Source: Cryobacterium flavum
Lineage (GTDB): Bacteria > Actinomycetota > Actinomycetes > Actinomycetales > Microbacteriaceae
Direction of reading: 5' to 3'
Assembly (NCBI RefSeq): GCF_900103805.1
Contig: NZ_FNIB01000003.1
Span: 262,987-326,986 of the forward strand
Length of the DNA: 64,000 nt
Made by a program: the position numbers and the translations under genes. Position 1 is the stretch's first letter; each line of letters opens with the position of its first letter. Shown here in pieces: positions 15,546 through 26,194 of this stretch. Below the pieces are notes generated by a model. That model had not been told where the DNA came from and did no database searches. It was given only the letters and a program-made list of their open reading frames with translations.

Positions 15546-16591
15546 CAGCGGGCCCGATTCACGGCGGCCTCGGCCAACTCGATCAGGGTTGCCCGCAGCT
15601 CGGCGGGAATGATCGCCGGGTCGAGCGTGTCGACTGCCAGTCGAGAATGGTCGTAGGCCAGCCCCTCAGCGGCCGCTTTCGCACCGCAGGCGCGCAGGTG
15701 CTCCCGCGCCCGTTCCGCTTCCTCCTCGCTGAGGTCGATCTTGCCGAGATACGGTGCAATCAGCGACCAGCTCTCGGTGCCGCCGGCGTGGGCGATCAAC
15801 GCGGTCTGCTTGCCCTCGCGCAGGTCGGCGGTGACGCTCTTGCCGGTCTTGACCGGGTCGCCGAACACCCCGAGCAGATCGTCGGTGAGCTGAAAGGCCA
15901 CCCCGACGAGACGTCCGTACCGCCCGAGCAGGCGAATCGCCTCGGCCGAGGCTCCGGCAAGCACCGCCCCGGCTTGGAGAGGCGCTTCGAAGGAGTAGAC
16001 GGCGGTTTTGTTCTCCAGGGTGGTGATGACCTCCTCCACGCTGAGCGGATGCTGCGCCGAACTGTTGGTCACGTCGGCCAATTCCCCGGCGGCCGAGACG
16101 AACACCGCCCGGTCGAGCAGGTCGAGCAGCCGCAGCCTGGTGTGCACGTCGACCGGCAGCTTGGCCAGCGCACGATGCGCCTCACTGAGCGCCAGGTCGC
16201 CGGCGAGAATAGCGGCCGCCGCCGCCCAGACCCCGGCCTGGTCGGCAACGGCTCCGTGCGCGAGCGCCCGGTCGTTGAAACGCCCGGCAATGTTGGCGAC
16301 CCCGCGACGCGCCAGGTCGCGATCGATGACATCGTCGTGAATCAGAAATGCCGTGTGCAGCAGCTCAAAGCTCACGGCGACCGGTGCTACCAGGGACTGA
16401 TCACGACCACCGAAACCGGCATAGGCGGCGAGCACGAGCGCGGGGCGCACGCGCTTGCCGCCACTGCTGGCCTGCTCCAGGGAATCCCACAACGCCACAT
16501 AGTGCTCGCCGTAGTCGCTCGCGCGCAGTCGTGCGGCCGCGAAAAACCGGGTCAGATCGGTTTCGACGCCCGTCGCAACCGTGTCAAGCAC
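15545..16591 (-). CDS. crtE: Geranylgeranyl diphosphate synthase (CrtE/IdsA type)
   Basis: A 348-residue trans-isoprenyl diphosphate synthase. GGKRVRP at 44-50, first Asp-rich motif D86-D-V-I-D90 and second motif DDLLGVFGD (237-245) are intact. The residues five before the first motif are small or aliphatic (H-T-A-F-L-I-H), consistent with a C20 product. GTG 16591 overlaps the idi stop by 8 bp; a longer reading to 16651 would run through idi. It supplies GGPP to CrtB; GGPP is also the known ligand of the CrtR-type repressor in C. glutamicum. Confidence 0.93.
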   Translation of the reverse strand: MLDTVATGVETDLTRFFAAARLRASDYGEHYVALWDSLEQASSGGKRVRPALVLAAYAGFGGRDQSLVAPVAVSFELLHTAFLIHDDVIDRDLARRGVANIAGRFNDRALAHGAVADQAGVWAAAAAILAGDLALSEAHRALAKLPVDVHTRLRLLDLLDRAVFVSAAGELADVTNSSAQHPLSVEEVITTLENKTAVYSFEAPLQAGAVLAGASAEAIRLLGRYGRLVGVAFQLTDDLLGVFGDPVKTGKSVTADLREGKQTALIAHAGGTESWSLIAPYLGKIDLSEEEAERAREHLRACGAKAAAEGLAYDHSRLAVDTLDPAIIPAELRATLIELAEAAVNRAR

Positions 16592-17123
16592 GAAAAGTGT
16601 CCAGCTGCTGCACCTGCAGAGCCATCCACGGGCTGAACGCCCACGGGGCATCCGTCACTGCCCGGTACAGGTCTGCGGGGCGGGTCCAGGCGTATTCGGC
16701 GACCTCGTCGGGGTTCGGCGTGGGTTCGGCGACGGTCGTGGCCAGGTAGACGGGACAGATCTCGTTCTCGACGATGCCATTACTGTCGGTGGCACGGTAC
16801 CGAAACAGGGGGAGTGCGAGATCGATGTGGTCGAGGTCGAGCCCGAGTTCAAATCCGGCCCGGCGTGTGACGGCCTGCGTCAGCGGTTCGGTGGGAAGCG
16901 GATGCCCACAAAACGAGTTGGTCCAGACACCCGGCCAAGCCTTCTTGGTCAGCGCCCGTCGAGTGACGAGCACTTCGCCGAGCGGATTGAGGACATAACA
17001 CGAGAACGCCAGGTGCAGGACGGTGTCCGATCCGTGGATGCTGTGCTTCGGCGCGGTACCAATGTGGCGGCCCTCGTCATCGAGGAGGATTACGTGCTCA
17101 TCAAGGGTATTGGCGGTGTGCAC
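16584..17123 (-). CDS. idi: Isopentenyl-diphosphate delta-isomerase, type I
   Basis: A 179-residue NUDIX-fold isomerase interconverting IPP and DMAPP. The catalytic cysteine lies in TNSFCGHP (Cys72) and the conserved glutamate region is ENEICPVY (119-126). It starts at GTG 17123 with a good Shine-Dalgarno sequence (AAGGGG, minus strand, about 7 nt upstream). As first gene of the crt operon it raises the DMAPP supply for carotenoid synthesis. The upstream 82 bp hold the divergent promoters and the operator candidate. Confidence 0.95.
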   Translation of the reverse strand: MHTANTLDEHVILLDDEGRHIGTAPKHSIHGSDTVLHLAFSCYVLNPLGEVLVTRRALTKKAWPGVWTNSFCGHPLPTEPLTQAVTRRAGFELGLDLDHIDLALPLFRYRATDSNGIVENEICPVYLATTVAEPTPNPDEVAEYAWTRPADLYRAVTDAPWAFSPWMALQVQQLDTFRA

Positions 17124-17167
17124 GTGTGCTCCCCTTCTCTTTTTAACCTTAACATGATCGGAAATAA

Positions 17168-17180
17168 CTAACCAAGTTAG
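17168..17180. promoter_or_regulatory. Palindromic operator candidate between idi and the MarR gene
   Basis: CTAAC-CAA-GTTAG is a perfect 5-bp inverted repeat with a 3-nt centre in the 82-bp divergent spacer 17124-17205. On the minus strand it overlaps a TTGGTT hexamer 17 nt before TTAAGG, a plausible -35/-10 pair for idi. The divergent MarR gene makes it the natural binding site for that regulator. No binding data are visible; this is an inference from symmetry and position. Confidence 0.5.
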
Positions 17181-17205
17181 CGACTGCCCACGTTACCATG
17201 GGGAT

Positions 17206-17775
17206 ATGTCCCACGATGAGAGTAACCCCCCAGCGCCCGGGACGTACTGGTACGACCCCAAGAACGCCGGAGTTTCTTCGGCCATGGAGGTTTTGCGTGC
17301 CGTGCGCCGGTTTCGCGTGGCCGACGCCGCGATGCGTCACCGCGCCCAGGCTGAGATGCAGATCAATGAAACAGACCTGATGGCCATCCGTCACCTCATC
17401 GCCTGCGAACGCCAAAACCGCGTCGCCAGCCCCAAGGATCTCAGCGAATTCCTGAACATCTCGTCGGCCGCCACCGCGAAGCTCCTCTCCAGACTCACGG
17501 CGTCTGGCCACATTCGCCGGGAGGTGAACCCGGATGACGGTCGGGCCCAGCGCCTGTTCGCTACCTCGTCCTCGCACGAGCAGATGCGGCAGGCGCTGTC
17601 GGGCACGCACGAGCAGCTCATGCAGGTCGCCGTGGGGCTCGCCGCCGACCACCAGGCGGCCGTTGTGCATTTTCTTGACGCGATGAGCGCCATCGCCATG
17701 ATGCCGCACCCGGACACAGTGGCCCGGGAAGCGGCGGCCGCTGCAGCGCCGGGCGGGGAGCCGGCATCCGCTTAA
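17206..17775 (+). CDS. MarR-family regulator of the carotenoid operon (CrtR-like)
   Basis: A 189-residue winged-helix protein. The core is at about 45-125: LMAIRHLIACERQNRVASPK, DLSEFLNISSAATAKLLSRL (recognition helix), then the wing HIRREVNPDDGRAQRLF. It is divergent from idi-crtE-B-I-Ye-Yf-Eb. In C. glutamicum an equivalently placed MarR protein, CrtR, represses crt genes and is released by GGPP; this protein probably does the same and controls its own gene. The C-terminal 20 residues are Ala/Gly-rich. The ATG at 17206 follows GGGG closely. Confidence 0.88.
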   Translation: MSHDESNPPAPGTYWYDPKNAGVSSAMEVLRAVRRFRVADAAMRHRAQAEMQINETDLMAIRHLIACERQNRVASPKDLSEFLNISSAATAKLLSRLTASGHIRREVNPDDGRAQRLFATSSSHEQMRQALSGTHEQLMQVAVGLAADHQAAVVHFLDAMSAIAMMPHPDTVAREAAAAAAPGGEPASA

Positions 17776-17784
17776 GGTGGATCA

Positions 17785-18333
17785 GTGACTCAACTCTCTG
17801 CCACTGCGCCGAAATCTGCCGCCTCCTACGTTGAGGCCCTGTTGGCCTCGTACCCCGATTTTCCCAAGCCCGATATCCTGTTCCGCGACCTCAACCCGGT
17901 ATTCGCCGACGCGGTGGCTTTTCGCGCGATCATCGACGACCTGGCCGACCAGCACCGAGGCCGATTCGATGCCGTAGCCGGTATCGAGGCTCGCGGTTTT
18001 CTGCTGGCGGCCGCTGTTGGGTACGCGGCGAACGTGGCTGTCCTGGCCGTGCGTAAGGGCGGCAAGCTGCCAGGCACCGTGCTGACCGAAGAATACGAGT
18101 TGGAATACGGCTCGGCCCGACTCGAACTCGAAATCGGCCAGCTGCCGGCCGGCAGCCGCGTTCTCATCCTTGACGACGTCCTCGCCACGGGAGGCACGAT
18201 CGCGGCCACGAGCCGTCTCATCGATCGGGCCGGCTACACCCTCACCGGCGTCGGTGTCGTGCTCGAGCTGACCGACCTGCACGGTCGTGAGCGTCTGGGC
18301 ACCACGGCGGTACACGCGATCATGTCGATCTAG
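17785..18333 (+). CDS. apt: Adenine phosphoribosyltransferase
   Basis: A 182-residue purine-salvage enzyme (adenine + PRPP to AMP). The PRPP-binding loop is VLILDDVLATGGT, and FPKPDILFRDLNPVFAD and GIEARGFLLAAAVGYA are characteristic APT segments. It starts at GTG 17785 after AAGGTGG at 17774-17780. In many actinobacteria apt sits between secDF and rel; here it is alone behind the MarR gene, 9 bp away, so it may share transcripts with it. Confidence 0.95.
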   Translation: MTQLSATAPKSAASYVEALLASYPDFPKPDILFRDLNPVFADAVAFRAIIDDLADQHRGRFDAVAGIEARGFLLAAAVGYAANVAVLAVRKGGKLPGTVLTEEYELEYGSARLELEIGQLPAGSRVLILDDVLATGGTIAATSRLIDRAGYTLTGVGVVLELTDLHGRERLGTTAVHAIMSI

Positions 18334-18389
18334 GTCAGCTGAGCCAAATTTCGCACGAACCTCAGGGCTGCGTGGGGCATGCTTGGAGC

Positions 18390-18905
18390 ATGACTGAGAG
18401 TTCGGGTGTCGATGCGAGCGTCGCGCGCGGGGCGGCCGTCCCGCCGGTCGGCCCGGGGCGGGACAGCGGCGACGCCTGGGTTCACGCTCCCGATGGTCGC
18501 AAATTCTGGGGCCGATTCGGTGCGGCCGGACTCCTCGTTCATCATCCGCGCCTCGGAGTGTTGCTGCAGCATCGCGCCGTCTGGAGTCATTTCGGCGATA
18601 CGTGGGGGCTTCCGGGTGGAGCTCGCCACGAGAACGAAAGTGCGATCGACGCCGCCCTGCGCGAAGCAAGGGAAGAGGCCGGCGTGCCAGCGCACCTGGT
18701 GCAGGTCAAATTCACGTCCCTATTCGACCTAGGATTCTGGTCGTACACGACCGTCGTCGTGGAGGCGACCGAGGAGTTCGAACCGGTGATCAGCGACCAG
18801 GAGAGCATCGCCCTGCGCTGGGTTCCGGCTGGTTCCGTTGATCTGCTCGCCCTTCATCCCGGTTTCGCTGCCAGCTGGCCCACGCTGCGGGGGCGGCTGG
18901 ATTGA
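18390..18905 (+). CDS. NUDIX hydrolase
   Basis: A 171-residue protein with a complete NUDIX box: GGARHENESAIDAALREARE followed by EAG (G-x5-E-x7-R-E-x2-E-E-x-G). The stretch FWGRFGAAGLLVHHP before it and the W-G-L-P-G-G lead-in are common in actinobacterial members. The substrate is not predictable; pyrophosphate linkages of damaged nucleotides or nucleotide sugars are usual. GTG 18372 is an alternative start. It lies 56 bp after apt and 30 bp before the phosphatidyltransferase gene. Confidence 0.85.
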   Translation: MTESSGVDASVARGAAVPPVGPGRDSGDAWVHAPDGRKFWGRFGAAGLLVHHPRLGVLLQHRAVWSHFGDTWGLPGGARHENESAIDAALREAREEAGVPAHLVQVKFTSLFDLGFWSYTTVVVEATEEFEPVISDQESIALRWVPAGSVDLLALHPGFAASWPTLRGRLD

Positions 18906-18935
18906 AATCTGGCCCCACTCGATAGACTCTTTCTC

Positions 18936-19553
18936 GTGACGACGGCAGTGAACGGGGTGGTGAGCGATCGGGTGCTCACCCTGCCCAACGTGCTGAGCCT
19001 GCTGCGGCTGGTACTGGTGCCGGTTTTTCTCGTACTCCTCGCCCAGGGAGAGGATGCCTGGGCTTTGGTCGTGCTCAGCATCTCCAGTTTCACCGACTGG
19101 CTCGACGGGTTTCTCGCGCGGCGCTGGAACCAGATCACCCGCCTCGGCCAACTGCTGGACCCGGCCGCCGATCGCCTCTATATCTTTGCGGCTCTGATCG
19201 GACTCGCCTGGCGCGATCTGGTCCCGTGGTGGATTGTGTTGGTCATCGTGGGGCGTGACGTCTTTCTGCTGGCCTTGGGCGTCATCCTCGCAAACTATGG
19301 GTTTGGCCCGCTGCCGGTGCACCACCTCGGCAAGGTGGCGACCTTCTGCCTGTTCTACGCCCTGCCGATGATCATGCTCGGACAGGCCTTTCCTGCACTG
19401 GAATGGTGGTCGCAGCCGATGGGCTGGGCGTTCGGCCTCTGGGGCGCTTTTCTGTACTGGTGGGCCGGCATTATTTATGCCATTGAAACGATGCGAGTGA
19501 TTCGGCTGCCAAGGGTCGCCCCGGGTGTATCTTCCGATACGCTGGAACGATAG
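18936..19553 (+). CDS. pgsA: CDP-alcohol phosphatidyltransferase (PgsA-type)
   Basis: A 205-residue membrane enzyme with the CDP-alcohol transferase signature D-x2-D-G-x2-A-R-x8-G-x3-D-x3-D, seen as TDWLDGFLARRW then RLGQLLDPAADRL. Family members make phosphatidylglycerol-phosphate, cardiolipin or phosphatidylinositol-phosphate; the motif does not separate them. A pgsA-type gene also lies near garA in Mycobacterium (pgsA2), which supports orthology. GTG start. The stop codon TAG lies within the Shine-Dalgarno sequence of garA. Confidence 0.88.
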   Translation: MTTAVNGVVSDRVLTLPNVLSLLRLVLVPVFLVLLAQGEDAWALVVLSISSFTDWLDGFLARRWNQITRLGQLLDPAADRLYIFAALIGLAWRDLVPWWIVLVIVGRDVFLLALGVILANYGFGPLPVHHLGKVATFCLFYALPMIMLGQAFPALEWWSQPMGWAFGLWGAFLYWWAGIIYAIETMRVIRLPRVAPGVSSDTLER

Positions 19554-19563
19554 GAGGTGCATG

Positions 19564-20178
19564 ATGGTCGATCTAGCCGGAAAGAATAATTCCGAGGAGC
19601 AGAACGAGCCCGTGCCCACAGATCAGCCCGAAAACCCGACGACAGGCGAAGCAATGCCCAGCAAGGCGCAGTCCACCCCAGCATCCTCCACTCCTGGCTC
19701 CACCGGTGTCGAGACGCCCGGCGAATCGACCACGGTGCACGACATGCTCAGCACCGACACAACGATGAATTTCAGCCAGGAGTTCGCCGCCCAGATCGCG
19801 TCGATCAACTCGAACGTCACGGCCGAGGAACAGGAATCCATCGCCGCTCTGCCCTCCGGGTCGGCGCTCATGGTCGTTCGTCGCGGACCCAATGCCGGTG
19901 CCCGTTTTCTGCTGGACGCCGATCTCACGAGCGTCGGTCGCCACCCGAACGCCGACATCTTTCTCGACGACGTCACGGTCTCGCGTCGGCACGCCGAGTT
20001 CCTGCGTAACGGCACAACCTTCACGGTGAAAGACCTCGGCTCGCTCAACGGCACGTACTTCGATGGTGAGCGCATCGAAACCGCCGCTCTGACCGACGGC
20101 GCCGAGGTGCAGGTCGGCAAGTTTCGTCTCACCTTCTACGCGTCGCGCCTCGACCTCGCCCGCGCGGCGAGCGAGTAG
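19564..20178 (+). CDS. garA: FHA-domain protein GarA/OdhI
   Basis: A 204-residue protein: a disordered acidic N-terminus, then an FHA domain (residues 100-195) with G125-R126, S140-R-R-H143 and L161-N162-G163 as phosphothreonine-binding residues. A twin Thr (Thr66-Thr67 in LSTDTTMNF) matches the TT motif that PASTA kinases or PknG phosphorylate in GarA/OdhI. Unphosphorylated GarA/OdhI inhibits 2-oxoglutarate dehydrogenase. ATG 19564 lies 6 nt after AGGAGG (19552-19557); ATG 19561 is possible but crowded. Its likely kinase is encoded at 34137-36119. Confidence 0.92.
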   Translation: MVDLAGKNNSEEQNEPVPTDQPENPTTGEAMPSKAQSTPASSTPGSTGVETPGESTTVHDMLSTDTTMNFSQEFAAQIASINSNVTAEEQESIAALPSGSALMVVRRGPNAGARFLLDADLTSVGRHPNADIFLDDVTVSRRHAEFLRNGTTFTVKDLGSLNGTYFDGERIETAALTDGAEVQVGKFRLTFYASRLDLARAASE

Positions 20179-20906
20179 TGGCGGCAAACTCCGCCCAGGC
20201 TCGTTCCGTGTCTGTGTCGGAAGCTCAAGGGCAAGCTCCGGGATCAGCGCCGCTGCTGAGTATCGGCCAGGTCTTGGCACGCCTCACCCCGGAATTCACC
20301 GAACTGACTCCGTCGAAGCTGCGCTTTCTCGAGGAACAGGGCCTCGTCGCCCCGGCCCGCACGGAATCCGGCTACCGCAAGTTCTGCACCAGCGACGTCG
20401 ATCGCCTGCGACTGATCCTGTCGATGCAGCGCTATCAGTACCTTCCCTTGAAGGTCATCCGCTCCTATCTGGATGATCTGGATGCCGGGCTGTCGCCGGT
20501 CTTGCCTGGCGGAACCACCCCCGGAGCGTCGATGCTCGGCACGTCGCGTCGTCTCACCCGCGACGAACTGCTGCGCGAAGCCGGGGCATCCGCCACGCTC
20601 CTGCACGATGCTGTCTCCGCGTCGATCATTCTGCCCGCCGAACACTACGGCGACAGCGTGCTGCACGTGCTGCGGGCCCTCGTCGAGCTGCAACGCAGTG
20701 GAATCGAACCGCGGCACCTCCGAGGCTTTCGCGGTGCGGCGGAACGCGAACTCGGCCTCATCGAAAGTGCGCTCGTGCCGCTCGCCCGGCGTAAAGACGC
20801 CTCCAGCCGGGCGAAGGCAGCTGAAATGGCGGTCGAGATCGCCGGGCAACTCGAGGTCATTCGAGGCAGCCTGATTCGCTCCGCACTGGGCCGACTGACC
20901 AACTAG
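20178..20906 (+). CDS. ftsR: MerR-family cell-division regulator FtsR
   Basis: A 242-residue MerR protein with N-terminal winged HTH (SIGQVLARLTPEFTELTPSK, LRFLEEQGLVAPARTESGYR, LPLKVIRSYLDDLD). It is homologous to Rv1828 and to C. glutamicum FtsR, a positive regulator of ftsZ encoded next to odhI/garA. The GTG start overlaps the garA stop by one base. No metal-binding cysteines of classical MerR sensors are present, as in Rv1828. A candidate target site is noted upstream of ftsZ at 55047-55067. Confidence 0.9.
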   Translation: MAANSAQARSVSVSEAQGQAPGSAPLLSIGQVLARLTPEFTELTPSKLRFLEEQGLVAPARTESGYRKFCTSDVDRLRLILSMQRYQYLPLKVIRSYLDDLDAGLSPVLPGGTTPGASMLGTSRRLTRDELLREAGASATLLHDAVSASIILPAEHYGDSVLHVLRALVELQRSGIEPRHLRGFRGAAERELGLIESALVPLARRKDASSRAKAAEMAVEIAGQLEVIRGSLIRSALGRLTN

Positions 20907-21194
20907 GTCGTAGACTGATTCAGGTTCAAGAGACACCGTCGTCGATTTGATCCGGTCGCTTCCTGGCGGGGCCGCCTGCACTCGACCGACACGCCAAATC
21001 GGTCACGCGAATGTCATGCTGCGAGGCACTTCACCTCGGTACCGTAGGTAGAGCGATGCACAGCAGGACATCGTCATAACATCAGTATTCCGTTCACATC
21101 CGCACCACAGATAATTCCGCAACACAGTGGCTTTACGCTCGCTTCATCGCAGCTGCAGGTCACGGCACCGCGTAACCCCCGAGAGGCAACCCAT

Positions 21195-21746
21195 ATGAGT
21201 GAGCTCAAGCCTGACGCTGACGCTTCGCGTTACTCGTTAGGACTGCTGTTCACCGATGGCATGCCCGAGCTTGATGAAAACTCCGGCTACCGCGGCGCTG
21301 TCGCCGCGCGTGCGGCCGGCATCAGCTACCGTCAGCTCGACTACTGGGCCCGCACCGGCCTGGTCGAACCCACAGTGCGTGGCGCGGCCGGTTCTGGTTC
21401 CCAGCGCCTCTACGGCTTTCGCGACATCCTCGTGCTCAAGCTTGTCAAACGTCTGCTCGACACCGGCATCTCTCTGCAACAGATTCGCACCGCGGTCAAC
21501 CAGCTGCGCGAGTCGGGAATCAGCGACCTCGCCCAGACCACGCTCATGAGCGACGGCGCAAGCGTGTACCTGTGCACCTCCAACGATGAGGTCATCGACC
21601 TGGTCAGCCGCGGCCAGGGCGTCTTCGGGATCGCCGTGGGCAAAGTTCTCCGCGAGGTCGAGACTAGCCTGGTCGAACTCGACATGCATCCGGTCGACCC
21701 CGCCGACGAGCTCGCCGCCCGTCGTTCCACCCGCAAAATCTCCTAG
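21195..21746 (+). CDS. MerR-family regulator, ResR/McdR (Rv1830) homologue
   Basis: A 183-residue MerR protein. GISYRQLDYWARTGLVEPTV and SGSQRLYGFRDILVLKLVKR form the HTH region, and SDGASVYLCTSNDEVIDLVS and GQGVFGIAVGK the conserved C-terminal part. These closely resemble Mycobacterium tuberculosis Rv1830 (ResR/McdR), a growth and division regulator two genes after Rv1828. In Mycobacterium a DUF151 nuclease gene separates the two; here 288 bp of gene-free DNA does. ATG 21195 follows GAGAGG. Function by homology only. Confidence 0.88.
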   Translation: MSELKPDADASRYSLGLLFTDGMPELDENSGYRGAVAARAAGISYRQLDYWARTGLVEPTVRGAAGSGSQRLYGFRDILVLKLVKRLLDTGISLQQIRTAVNQLRESGISDLAQTTLMSDGASVYLCTSNDEVIDLVSRGQGVFGIAVGKVLREVETSLVELDMHPVDPADELAARRSTRKIS

Positions 21747-21812
21747 CATCCGCTTTTCGGTCCCAGGTGCCGCCATTCGCGGTGCGCTGGAATTCTGGCC
21801 AAGCTGCATCTG

Positions 21813-21867
21813 CGCAGAAGCCCAGGCTCGATTTAGAGACCTCGCAGAAGCCTAGGTTCGAACTAGA
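21813..21867. repeat. Imperfect 25-bp direct repeat, 30-bp period
   Basis: Copies at 21813-21837 and 21843-21867 match at about 21 of 25 positions, both beginning CGCAGAAGCC. The second copy spans the stop codon of the minus-strand parA gene. The origin looks like a local duplication in the convergent spacer. Confidence 0.7.
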
Positions 21868-22675
21868 CCGCAGGGGCCTCGGCGTACTCGCCGATGCGCG
21901 CCGTGCGCAGCACCCGGTCGAGCAACTGGTCGAAGTAGCCCGCCATCTCGAGCGCACTGTCGCCCGGCCAGATGTGCAGCGGCTTCGCGGCGCCCTGCGC
22001 CTGCTGCAGCGACGTACGCTCCGGCAGTTGCGGGCTGAGCACGAGCGGCCCAAACATGTCGCGCAACTCCTTGATGCGAAACTGGTGCTCGAGCGACGCC
22101 GTGCGGGCCCGGTTCACAATGATGCCGAGCGGCTGCAGGCGCGGGCTGAGGCCTCGGCGAATTTCTTCGATCGCGCGCAGCGCACGGTCTGCTGCAGCAA
22201 CCGAGAACAGGCCGGGCTCTGTAACGACCGCGACGCGGTCGCTCGCGGCCCACGCGGTGCGTGTGAGGGCGTTGAGCGACGGTGCACAGTCGATGAGCAC
22301 GAGCTCATAGTCTTTCTCGATCGTCGAGAGCGCTTCCTCGAGTTTCCAGATATCGCGGATGCTCGGGTGCGGCCCGTCAAAGTTGATCGCCGACGGGCTG
22401 CCGATCATGACGTCGATCGTGCCGGGACGGTTGCGGGTCCAGCCGCTCGGGGCAATAGCCGCGCGCACCGTCTTTTCCTTGGGCGAGCCGAGAACATCGG
22501 CAACGTTGAGGTGACCGGCTACCTGGATATCCATACCGGTTGACACGTCAGACTGCGGATCGAGATCCACGACGAGTGTGCGCACGCCGCGGGCGAAGGC
22601 AGCAGAAGCCAGACCAAGGGTCACAGTGGTCTTGCCGACACCACCCTTGAGGGAACTTACGCTGAGTACGTGCAT
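21863..22675 (-). CDS. ParA-family partitioning ATPase, orphan
   Basis: A 270-residue ParA/Soj-type ATPase. Deviant Walker A is SLKGGVGKTT (residues 8-17), Walker A' is VVDLDPQSD, and Walker B is LVLIDCAPSLNALT. No ParB or parS site is seen nearby, so its cargo is unknown; orphan ParA proteins can position chromosomes, poles or other complexes. ATG 22675 places the Walker motif at the normal position; an upstream in-frame start at 22696 is rejected. It is divergent from pyruvate carboxylase. Confidence 0.88.
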   Translation of the reverse strand: MHVLSVSSLKGGVGKTTVTLGLASAAFARGVRTLVVDLDPQSDVSTGMDIQVAGHLNVADVLGSPKEKTVRAAIAPSGWTRNRPGTIDVMIGSPSAINFDGPHPSIRDIWKLEEALSTIEKDYELVLIDCAPSLNALTRTAWAASDRVAVVTEPGLFSVAAADRALRAIEEIRRGLSPRLQPLGIIVNRARTASLEHQFRIKELRDMFGPLVLSPQLPERTSLQQAQGAAKPLHIWPGDSALEMAGYFDQLLDRVLRTARIGEYAEAPAV

Positions 22676-22700
22676 GAGTAGCAAGGTTACCTTCACTAGT

Positions 22701-22721
22701 GTTAGAGAACCTAACCGTTAG
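22701..22721. promoter_or_regulatory. Three GTTAG/CTAAC half-sites in the parA-pyc spacer
   Basis: GTTAG at 22701-22705, CTAAC at 22711-22715 and GTTAG at 22717-22721 form two overlapping inverted repeats (5-nt and 1-nt centres). The arms are the same as in the crt operator candidate, but the spacing differs. They lie in the 78-bp divergent promoter region. Confidence 0.35.
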
Positions 22722-22753
22722 CTGTGCGCCCCGTACGCCCTCGAAAGGCTTGC

Positions 22754-26158
<3,405 letters not shown>

Positions 26159-26194
26159 GATTAGTGCCGTTATCGACCAGTTGAGGATGTACCC

